From positions 1 to 6,402 of the forward strand of contig DAOVAK010000170.1 of assembly GCA_030671095.1 (NCBI GenBank): DNA of 6,402 nucleotides. The letters are read 5' to 3'. Of this stretch, positions 1-5,523 are shown one piece after another. The notes under the pieces were generated by a model that saw only the letters and a program-made list of their open reading frames with translations, made no database searches and had not been told where the DNA came from. The stretch comes from Deltaproteobacteria bacterium (GTDB taxonomy: Bacteria > Desulfobacterota > DSM-4660 > Desulfatiglandales > HGW-15). The position numbers were made by a program, and so were the translations under genes. Within the stretch, counting starts at the first letter, position 1; the number at the start of each line of letters is the position of its first letter.

Positions 1-2
1 TT

Positions 3-122
3 AAGCTGATAATAGAGGGGGATAAAGCTATTGTGGTTGAGTTTCTGGATTTTCTGGTTCATACGTTTACTCCCCGATCTGATGGCTTTTCCGGGCTAGA
101 AGGCCCGCTCTTTGAAGAATAG
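3..122 (+). CDS. C-terminal end of an unidentified upstream gene (5' partial)
   Basis: An open frame enters from the left edge and runs 39 codons to a TAG at 120-122. It begins KLIIEGDKAIVVEFLDFLVH and ends SGLEGPLFEE. The residue mix (alternating hydrophobic and charged residues, several Gly/Pro, no Cys or Trp runs) looks like real protein, and the other two forward frames have stops within the first few codons. I do not recognise the family from this tail. It stops 50 bp before the MITE-like element and about 226 bp before the presumed promoter of the SDR gene, so it probably belongs to a separate upstream transcript or to the preceding part of the same catabolic locus. A chance open frame of this length cannot be excluded. 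Confidence 0.4.
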   Translation, partial: KLIIEGDKAIVVEFLDFLVHTFTPRSDGFSGLEGPLFEE

Positions 123-171
123 CTATCCAGCACAGACTCCGGTGCATCCAAAACTATTAAGAATCTATCTA

Positions 172-326
172 TGACGGCTTCGTAAAAAGTCCATCTGCGG
201 CGTTGCGCTTCATCTATAGTCACTGCGGCGTACTGGTAAGTACGCCTCATTCCTAAAGATTCGCGCGCCTTGCATCTAGAGCTTTTTACTGGGCCGTCCA
301 TTTCATGACTTTTTACGAGGTCATCA
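172..326. mobile_element. MITE-like element with terminal inverted repeats
   Basis: The left end (172-191) reads TGACGGCTTCGTAAAAAGTC. The right end (307-326) reads GACTTTTTACGAGGTCATCA, its inverted copy at 17 of 20 positions. TCTA lies immediately outside both ends (168-171 and 327-330), as a target-site duplication would. A second inverted copy of the end lies inside (about 281-299, GCTTTTTACTGGGCCGTCC), so the right terminus is effectively doubled and a shorter unit, 172 to about 299, is possible. The centre is a perfect hairpin, GGCGTACT (227-234) and AGTACGCC (239-246) around a 4-nt loop, and the 9-mer CTGCGGCGT is repeated at 195-203 and 223-231. It encodes no transposase, so it would be mobilised in trans. 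I recall similar repeats in Desulfobacterota genomes, but this was not checked. Its right edge is 21 bp before a TTGACA box. Confidence 0.7.
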
Positions 327-347
327 TCTATAGATCAACAAAAAAAG

Positions 348-418
348 TTGACAGGTTCCAACGACCATGGTAGTTATATGGACATCCTAATGTTAGTACC
401 AGTATCATACCCTGTCAA
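348..418. promoter_or_regulatory. Dyad-rich promoter/operator region upstream of the SDR gene
   Basis: TTGACAGG (348-355) and its exact inverse CCTGTCAA (411-418) are set 63 bp apart, about six helical turns. Each contains a consensus -35 hexamer. On the plus strand the box at 348-353 is followed at a 17-bp spacing only by a poor TAGTTA (371-376). On the minus strand the box at 418-413 is followed at 17 bp by TAACAT (395-390), a 4/6 match to the -10 consensus. Between the arms lie the palindromes ACCATGGT (364-371) and GTATCATAC (402-410), and an imperfect dyad GGTAGTTATAT / ATGTTAGTACC (369-379 and 390-400, 8 of 11 positions). The most economical reading is a regulated promoter for the SDR operon with paired repressor or activator half-sites. 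No regulator gene is in view. Confidence 0.4.
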
Positions 419-527
419 GTCGTTTTATGCATCACCCTGAGGAGACCTTAAGAGAAGCGATCCGTAAGGATATCCTATCGAAAAAAAGGGGGCTGGATAT
501 CAACCAAGATTAGGGGAGGTAGGAGGC
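419..527 (+). other. Untranslated leader before the SDR gene
   Basis: No open frame of interest and no tRNA- or riboswitch-like fold is apparent here. It contains a 10-bp perfect palindrome AGGATATCCT at 467-476, an A-rich run at 481-487, and a double purine-rich ribosome-binding stretch at 513-526 (GGGGAGGTAGGAGG). The second AGGAGG is only one base from the ATG, so GGGGAGG at 513-519, eight bases from the start, is the better-placed Shine-Dalgarno. Confidence 0.4.
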
Positions 528-1289
528 ATGAGGTTGAAAGATAAGGTGTCTGTCATAACCGGAGCTGGTGCCGGCATCGGCAAAGCGACAGCGCTCCGAT
601 TTGCTCAAGAGGGTGCCAAGGTTGTCGTGGCAGATGTGGATGATAAAGCAGGGGAGGAGGTTGTCCGCCAGATCAAGCAGGCTGGAAAAGAGGCGATTTT
701 TATCCATACTGACGTCTCCAGGTCTGAAGATTGTCGTCTCTTGATGGAAAAGACCTGTCAGACGTTCGGACGTATCGACATCCTGGTCAATAATGCGGGC
801 ATCTATGTGAAAGGGGATGTTGCCTCTACAACGGAGGAGGATTGGAAGCGGATCCTTTCGGTGAATGTGGAAGGCATTTTTTATTGTTCTCGGCATGCTG
901 TACCATATATGGTTAAGGCCGGAGGCGGAAGCATCGTCAATGTGGGCTCGGAGGCGGGGTTGGTAGGAATCAAAAACCAGCTAGCGTATAACGTATCCAA
1001 GGCCGCAGCCATCATGATGGCCAAGAGCATGGCTATTGATCACGCATCCCAAAATATTCGGGTCAACGTGGTATGCCCTGGAACCACCGAAACACCCCTT
1101 GTCAAGGCGGCCATCGAACAGAGTCCCGATCCTGCGGAGGCTCGAAAAGCCCTGGAGAGCTGCCGTCCAGCCAACCGGTTGGGACGTCCTGAGGAGATCG
1201 CTTCGGCTATTCTGTTTATGGCCTCTGATGAACCAGGGTATGCCACGGGATCCAGTTTGGTCATCGACGGAGGCATGACTGCCTGGTAG
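528..1289 (+). CDS. Classical SDR-family NAD(P)-dependent oxidoreductase
   Basis: This is a cytoplasmic, single-domain Rossmann-fold oxidoreductase of 253 residues, the usual length for classical (FabG-like) SDRs. The cofactor loop TGAGAGIG is at residues 11-18 and the NNAG motif at 88-91. The catalytic tetrad reads N113, S141, Y154 and K158 (YNVSK). Asp36 at the end of the second strand, where NADP-users usually have small or basic residues, favours NAD(H). The substrate loop follows CPGTTETP (183-190), and the protein ends in the typical VIDGG (246-250) plus MTAW tail. The ATG start gives the canonical MRLKDKV N-terminus, so the start is secure. Relatives with this architecture include sugar and sugar-acid dehydrogenases as well as oxoacyl-ACP reductases. 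Next to a sugar-class importer, oxidation of the imported sugar, polyol or a derived intermediate is the likeliest role, but the substrate cannot be named. It lies 134 bp before the binding-protein gene on the same strand. Confidence 0.93.
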   Translation: MRLKDKVSVITGAGAGIGKATALRFAQEGAKVVVADVDDKAGEEVVRQIKQAGKEAIFIHTDVSRSEDCRLLMEKTCQTFGRIDILVNNAGIYVKGDVASTTEEDWKRILSVNVEGIFYCSRHAVPYMVKAGGGSIVNVGSEAGLVGIKNQLAYNVSKAAAIMMAKSMAIDHASQNIRVNVVCPGTTETPLVKAAIEQSPDPAEARKALESCRPANRLGRPEEIASAILFMASDEPGYATGSSLVIDGGMTAW

Positions 1290-1333
1290 CCGTTGGTAGG
1301 AGCATGGATATAAGAGGGCCAGATTCTATGAGG

Positions 1334-1345
1334 AAAGGAGGTGAT
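1334..1345 (+). promoter_or_regulatory. Strong Shine-Dalgarno sequence with no ordinary start codon
   Basis: AAAGGAGGTGAT matches almost the full anti-Shine-Dalgarno tail of 16S rRNA, far better than the sites of the annotated genes. No ATG, GTG or TTG opens a useful frame at the right distance. The only codon placed like a start is ATT at 1350-1352, eight bases after GGAGG, which opens a 29-codon frame ending at 1437-1439 inside the binding-protein gene. The site may be a ribosome standby or mRNA-protecting element, a relic of a lost gene, or a rare AUU start. Confidence 0.3.
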
Positions 1346-1423
1346 AAGCATTCGAGACTCTAAGGCGAATTGGAGTAGATCGAGCATTACATTTGAATCA
1401 CTTTTAAAAAGGAGGGGGAAACC

Positions 1424-2587
1424 ATGTCAAGTAAGATAAAAACAGCTATCTATACATGCGTTATCATGATCATTTTTGGCGGAATGAGTCTGGCAGCGGC
1501 CGCTGACCAGATTACTATTGGATGGACACCACCCGATATCACCGGGGTATTCAAGACGGCCACCGATTATTTTGAGAAAGGGGCGAAAGACGCGGCTGCG
1601 CATGGTATTAAGGTGAAGGTCATATCCCAATCACCCGCCACCCACGTGGCCTATTCTGATCAGGTTGCCATCATCGAGGACTATATCCAGAGGAAGGTGG
1701 ATGTGATCGCGATTTCTCCCATCGAGGTCGAAGTGGTTAAACCGGCCATTAAGAAAGCCCGCAAGGCAGGTATCCCGGTCATCATCGTGAACCTCCTCGA
1801 GCCCATCGCGGGGGTGAAGGTTGCCTCGTATATTGGCTTTGATAACACGGATGCAGCAAGGATCTCGGCATACGCACTGCTCGACTACTTTGGAGGGCCG
1901 GGTATCCTGGGCAAAGGCAAGAAAATCGATATAGCCCCAGGGACATACATTGATTTGGCGTGGTGGAGGGAACAGTACAAGAACGTTGATCCTAAGACCG
2001 CAGACATCAAGGCGAGGGTAGCTATCATCGAGGGAATTGCCGGGGGCTTCTTTTCCACAGCCCGCCTGAACGGTTTCCACGAGGTCGTTGACCCCTTTCC
2101 CGGCATAAAGATTGTTGGGACCTTGCCAGCAGATTGGAACCGGGAGAAAGGCATAAGGGCAGCGGAGGACTTCCTGACGAGAAATCCAGGTGGAACCTTG
2201 GACGCCATGTGGGCCGCCTCTAATGAGATGGGCCTCGGCGCCATGCTGGCCTGCGAGAGAGCTGGTCGGCTCGATGTGGTCGGCCAGAGCGCAGGACCGG
2301 GGACTGGCAAGGTTGCCATATTCACCAATGATGTGACGCCGGAATCTGCAGACCGGATCCGGGAGGGGAAGATGCTAGCCGAGACTCACCATGGCTTCCC
2401 TGAGTGGGGCTGGTACGGTACCGAGTTCGCCGTCACCCTTGCCCTGGGTGGGAAAGTGCCCTACATATTCGACATAAGGCCTCGCACCATGTACAAGGAT
2501 AACGCCGATCTATTCTACCCTAGTCCTGCCCTGGATCCCATCAAATGGGATGTCATCAAGGCAGGGGGCTCACCTCGGGTCAACTAA
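1424..2587 (+). CDS. Periplasmic sugar-type ABC substrate-binding protein (CUT2 class)
   Basis: A 387-residue periplasmic binding protein of the Peripla_BP_4 / RbsB superfamily, which captures the ligand and delivers it to the membrane permease. Residues 1-27 form a Sec signal peptide: basic SSKIK, a hydrophobic core TAIYTCVIMIIFGG, then LAAAA before D28. The single Cys12 is in the core and not in a lipobox, so the mature protein should be soluble. Family landmarks include TIGWTPPD (31-38), VDVIAISPIEVE (92-103), AGIPVIIVN (115-123), YIGFDNTDAA (136-145) and ASNEMGLGA (265-273). It is longer than RbsB (about 296), with an apparent extra segment around residues 163-196 between the GGPGIL and ARVAIIEG elements. 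The RbsB Asp-Arg pair after the IPV strand reads N123-L124 here, and the usual GFDG reads GQSA (287-290). AGGAGGGGG at 1409-1417 is a strong RBS, 6 bases from the ATG. Ligand unknown. Confidence 0.92.
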   Translation: MSSKIKTAIYTCVIMIIFGGMSLAAAADQITIGWTPPDITGVFKTATDYFEKGAKDAAAHGIKVKVISQSPATHVAYSDQVAIIEDYIQRKVDVIAISPIEVEVVKPAIKKARKAGIPVIIVNLLEPIAGVKVASYIGFDNTDAARISAYALLDYFGGPGILGKGKKIDIAPGTYIDLAWWREQYKNVDPKTADIKARVAIIEGIAGGFFSTARLNGFHEVVDPFPGIKIVGTLPADWNREKGIRAAEDFLTRNPGGTLDAMWAASNEMGLGAMLACERAGRLDVVGQSAGPGTGKVAIFTNDVTPESADRIREGKMLAETHHGFPEWGWYGTEFAVTLALGGKVPYIFDIRPRTMYKDNADLFYPSPALDPIKWDVIKAGGSPRVN

Positions 2588-2600
2588 AGACCAGGCGGTT

Positions 2601-2631
2601 GGGGAGCTACCTGAAAACGGGTAGCTTCCCC
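2601..2631 (+). terminator. Stem-loop after the binding-protein gene (attenuating or mRNA-stabilising)
   Basis: GGGGAGCTACC (2601-2611) pairs with GGTAGCTTCCCC (2620-2631) as an 11-bp, largely GC-rich stem with one bulged T and an 8-nt loop. It starts 13 bases after the TAA of the binding-protein gene. There is no U-run directly after it (CCATAAGCC follows; the nearest T-run is at 2649-2652), so it is not a classical intrinsic terminator. Hairpins in this position in binding-protein operons commonly protect the upstream mRNA from 3' decay or cause partial termination, giving more binding protein than membrane components. That role is inferred from position. Confidence 0.55.
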
Positions 2632-2681
2632 CCATAAGCCAGTCTCTATTTTGCGGGCAACAACATAGGGTCGATCTTTTT

Positions 2682-2724
2682 GTCAAGCCAGGGTCTTGAC
2701 TCCTTTGGTGGAAGAGGATATCAA
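2682..2724 (+). promoter_or_regulatory. Candidate internal promoter with embedded palindrome, upstream of the ATPase gene
   Basis: TTGACT (2696-2701, 5/6 to the -35 consensus) is followed after 17 bp by TATCAA (2719-2724, 4/6 to the -10 consensus), placing a start site near 2731, about 90 bp before the ATPase ATG. The -35 box forms part of the right arm of a perfect palindrome, GTCAAG (2682-2687) and CTTGAC (2695-2700) around a 7-nt spacer. A protein bound there would cover the -35. Arms of the form TGTCAAG also occur in the region upstream of the SDR gene (413-419), which hints at a shared regulator. Such short matches can arise by chance. Confidence 0.35.
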
Positions 2725-2823
2725 CAATTCAAGAGACCTGGAGATGGCATGGCGTTCCCTTTCTAAGCGGAGTCCCTTGAAGAAAGTGCGGGAACCAATC
2801 TTGACTTTAGACGAAAGGAAAAG

Positions 2824-4320
2824 ATGACGGCTTCACCATTCCTTTTACAGGCTGAAGCGATTGACAAAAGCTTTCCAGGGGTTCACGCCCTGGATAGGGT
2901 AGATTTCGACCTGAAAGAGGGAGAGGTCCATGTTCTGCTGGGGGAGAACGGTGCAGGCAAATCGACTTTGATGAAGATCATAAGCGCGACCTTGCCCAAA
3001 GATGGAGGAAAGATCTTTATCCGCGGCCAGGAGGTTGAACCTATGAGCCCCCGGCATGCCCGAGATTTGGGAATCGGTATGGTCTACCAGGAGCTGAGTC
3101 TTTTCCCAGCTCTTAGCGTGGCTGAAAACATCTTTCTGGGCAGGCTTCCAAAACGGAAGGTTGGCACCATTCATTGGTCCAGACTATTCACAGAGGCTCA
3201 TAGACTTCTTGATGATTTCGGTGTCGATATAAATCCGCGACAACGAATTGGCACTCTAGGTATGGCGGAAAGGCAACTGGTGGAAATCGCGAAGGCCCTA
3301 TCAATGAAAGTTCAGATACTACTCCTGGATGAGCCAACATCTGCTTTGTCGGATGAGGGGCGTGGCCGACTTTTTGATATTATCCATCGATTACAGGAAA
3401 AAGGGGTGGGAACCGTATACATCTCTCATCGTCTGGATGAGGTGCCTCAGATCGGTCAGCGGGTTACAGTTCTCAGAGACGGTAAAAAGATGGACACGTT
3501 GCCAGTGGGGGAGACGGATGAAGATACCTTGATCCGAATGATGGTAGGGCGGGAACTCAAGGAGCATTTCCCAAAAGAAGAAGTAGAATTGGGCCGAGAG
3601 ATTCTTAGAGTCCAAGGCTTGACAGTTAAGAATAAGCTGAATGGCCTCAACCTTACGCTTCACGAGGGAGAGATTTTGGGAATTGCCGGGCTCATGGGAG
3701 CGGGTAGAACCGAATTCGCCCGTGCACTGTTTGGAATTGATAGGGTAGATAGTGGACAGGTCTTTATCAATGGCCGGGAGGCTACCATATCGTCTCCATG
3801 GGAGGCAATTGAGTTGGGTCTGGGATATCTTACCGAGAACCGGAGCGATGGATTGGTGCCGCGGTTGTCCGTTGCAGCAAATATCATCCTAGCCAGTCTC
3901 AAGCGACTGTGCACGATGGGGTTTCTGCATCTCCGGAGGGAAAAGAGTCTGTCAGAAAGATATATAAGGGAGCTAGGCATACATACGGCAGGCTTGAATC
4001 AGAAGCTTGAATTCCTCAGCGGAGGGAACCAACAGAAGGTGGCTCTTGCCAAGTGGTTGTGTAGTCATGCCAAAATCATGATTTTTGATGAGCCCACCAG
4101 GGGCATCGATGTAGGGTCTAAGATCGACGTATTCCGACTCATGAACCAACTTGTCAAAGACGGAGTGGGGATCATCATGATTTCCTCTGAGCTAGCCGAA
4201 GTCATGGCTATGGCAGACAGGATCCTGGTCATGTGCCGTGGATCTATTTCAGCTGAGTTTGAGCGGGGGGAGGGCACCCAAGAAGATATTCTTAGATATG
4301 CCGTAGTTGGTGGAGAATGA
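2824..4320 (+). CDS. RbsA-type sugar ABC transporter ATP-binding protein (two nucleotide-binding domains)
   Basis: A 498-residue cytoplasmic ATPase of the CUT2 type, with two fused nucleotide-binding domains and the usual family length. Domain 1 has an intact Walker A (GENGAGKST, 40-48), Q-loop Gln89, a weak signature LGMAERQ (145-151), Walker B ILLLDEPT (165-172) and switch His202. Domain 2 has the family's degenerate P-loop, GLMGAGRT (289-296) with Arg295 in place of Lys, but an ideal signature LSGGNQQK (398-405), Walker B IMIFDEPT (418-425), and Ser at the switch position in ISSEL. This asymmetry is normal for RbsA, XylG and MglA, where domain 1 is thought to carry hydrolysis. The ATG has a modest site (AAAGG, 2814-2818) and an in-frame TAA at 2764 excludes any distant upstream start. 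The gene overlaps the permease by ATGA, indicating translational coupling. It powers import of the ligand of the adjacent binding protein. Confidence 0.96.
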   Translation: MTASPFLLQAEAIDKSFPGVHALDRVDFDLKEGEVHVLLGENGAGKSTLMKIISATLPKDGGKIFIRGQEVEPMSPRHARDLGIGMVYQELSLFPALSVAENIFLGRLPKRKVGTIHWSRLFTEAHRLLDDFGVDINPRQRIGTLGMAERQLVEIAKALSMKVQILLLDEPTSALSDEGRGRLFDIIHRLQEKGVGTVYISHRLDEVPQIGQRVTVLRDGKKMDTLPVGETDEDTLIRMMVGRELKEHFPKEEVELGREILRVQGLTVKNKLNGLNLTLHEGEILGIAGLMGAGRTEFARALFGIDRVDSGQVFINGREATISSPWEAIELGLGYLTENRSDGLVPRLSVAANIILASLKRLCTMGFLHLRREKSLSERYIRELGIHTAGLNQKLEFLSGGNQQKVALAKWLCSHAKIMIFDEPTRGIDVGSKIDVFRLMNQLVKDGVGIIMISSELAEVMAMADRILVMCRGSISAEFERGEGTQEDILRYAVVGGE

Positions 4321-5405
4321 GAATGAGTCAGTCAAAGTCAGAGAGAGAGAGATCAGGTGGAAGAGCTGCCGCCCTTTCTTGGCCGAGGAGAGTTGTTGGT
4401 CTGCACGAGACAGGGTGGGCTGTTTTGCTCCGTGGGGGTCCCATAATCGCACTGTTGTTCCTGCTTGCATATTTTTCATTTGCCTCTCCTTACTTTGGTA
4501 CGTTGAGCAATCTCAAGAACGTAGCCCAGCAAAATGCCTACCTCGTTATTCTGGCGGTAGGGCAAACGCTGGTAATTATGGGAGCAGGTATCGACCTATC
4601 CGTGGGGGCCGTAATGGCCGTATCTGCCTCAGTGATGGCCGTGCTTGCCACTCAGAAGATCGTTATCATGGGGATAGCGATTGGTCCTCTTAACGCCTGG
4701 TTGGCTATGCTGATTGGGGTAGCGGTAGGTGTACTGGCTGGTCTGTTGACCGGGCTGGTCATTGCAAAAGGGCGGATTCCCGATTTCGTTGCCACTCTGG
4801 GAATGATGGAAACGGCCCGTGGTGCGGCCTTGTTGGTGACGGGGGGGCTGCCCATTCCCTCTCACCTGACAGCCACTGAACTTAAAGGCTATTTGCCCAA
4901 GGAGATTATCTGGATGGGAGGCGAGGAAATACTGGGCATACCTACTGGAGCTTTGATTGCTCTTGTGACCGTCGCCATCGGGTGGGTGATGCTGAGTCAT
5001 ACCGGCGTGGGGAGGGCCATCTTTGCCGTAGGTGGCAATAGGGAGGCAGCGAGGGTATCAGGCATTAAGGTTGCTCGCACAAAGATCGTAACTTACATGT
5101 TCATGGGCTTGATGGCGGCCATCGCAGGCATCGTGCTAACTGGACGTATGAACTCGGCCAATGCATTGATGGCCACTGGTGTGGAGCTGAAGTGCATAGC
5201 AGCAGTGGTGATAGGTGGTACCAACCTGTTCGGTGGCGAGGGTACCATTGTCGGCACTATGATCGGCGCCATTATTATGGGATCTCTGGGGAACGGCCTG
5301 AACTTGCTCAATGTCTCGGCCTTCTGGCAGCGCGTGATAATGGGTATCGTCATTGTTGGCGTGGTTGTCTTCGATCAGTGGCGCAGGAGACGGTTTGGAG
5401 CGTAG
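4317..5405 (+). CDS. RbsC-type sugar ABC transporter permease
   Basis: A 362-residue inner-membrane permease of the BPD_transp_2 family; as in relatives it probably works as a homodimer with one double-domain ATPase. After a charged cytoplasmic N-terminus (about residues 1-35) there are repeated hydrophobic segments, among them roughly 38-55, 73-90, 96-112, 117-150, 210-225, 257-275, 293-303, 308-330 and 338-353. Family signatures are visible: GIDLSVGA (91-98), IPDFVATLG (154-162), the ATPase-contact loop with GGNREAARVSGI (239-250), and AAVVIGGTNLFGGEGT (295-310). It ends in a basic tail, QWRRRRFGA. ATG at 4317 overlaps the ATPase stop as ATGA. The ATG at 4323 has better RBS spacing (GGTGGAG at 4309-4315, seven bases away), so translation may begin two codons later. 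RbsC itself is about 321 residues; the extra length is mainly the N-terminus and the 181-208 loop. Confidence 0.95.
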   Translation: MRMSQSKSERERSGGRAAALSWPRRVVGLHETGWAVLLRGGPIIALLFLLAYFSFASPYFGTLSNLKNVAQQNAYLVILAVGQTLVIMGAGIDLSVGAVMAVSASVMAVLATQKIVIMGIAIGPLNAWLAMLIGVAVGVLAGLLTGLVIAKGRIPDFVATLGMMETARGAALLVTGGLPIPSHLTATELKGYLPKEIIWMGGEEILGIPTGALIALVTVAIGWVMLSHTGVGRAIFAVGGNREAARVSGIKVARTKIVTYMFMGLMAAIAGIVLTGRMNSANALMATGVELKCIAAVVIGGTNLFGGEGTIVGTMIGAIIMGSLGNGLNLLNVSAFWQRVIMGIVIVGVVVFDQWRRRRFGA

Positions 5406-5523
5406 GATAAAATTCAAAAATGTCACCTGTCTAAAGACATCGGGATCTTGTTCCCTGAGAATGCCGTAAACACCCAAAGGACTGGTTCCCGTTGGAATGG
5501 TATGGAATGGGTGGCTTTCTCAA

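Noticed and set aside
92..107. Small stem CGGGC / GCCCG considered as a terminator
   Set aside because: Only five base pairs, inside the probable coding tail, and no T-run after it.
227..246. Perfect hairpin GGCGTACT-GGTA-AGTACGCC considered as an intrinsic terminator of the upstream gene
   Set aside because: No T-run follows, it sits in the centre of the inverted-repeat element, and it is better explained as part of that element's fold.
289..296. Protein-level worry that Arg295 in the second P-loop of the ATPase (about 3706-3708) marks a dead domain
   Set aside because: Arg in place of Lys in the second domain and Ser in place of the switch His are normal for RbsA-type proteins, not a sign of decay. 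Coordinates here are residue numbers.
59..301. Minus-strand 80-codon open frame across the repeat element
   Set aside because: Most of it is the MITE-like element itself (172-301), read from inside one copy of the terminus. Such frames come with the repeat; there is no RBS and no recognisable domain.
510..896. Minus-strand 128-codon open frame opposite the SDR gene
   Set aside because: Lies inside an unmistakable SDR gene with all its motifs; the antisense translation shows no domain and the frame is a shadow.
1885..2328. Minus-strand 147-codon frame (and 1631-2080, 149 codons) opposite the binding protein
   Set aside because: Both are antisense to a well-supported gene and overlap each other; low-complexity composition typical of shadow frames.
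2755..2795. GTTCCC / GGGAAC inverted pair before the ATPase gene considered as a riboswitch or operator stem
   Set aside because: Six pairs across about 30 unpaired bases with no conserved aptamer features; too weak to call.
5427..5455. TGTCT-AA-AGACA and GGGA/TCCC repeats considered as a bidirectional terminator between the convergent genes
   Set aside because: Stems of four to five pairs, one with a two-base loop, and no GC-rich stem or T-run at the expected place.
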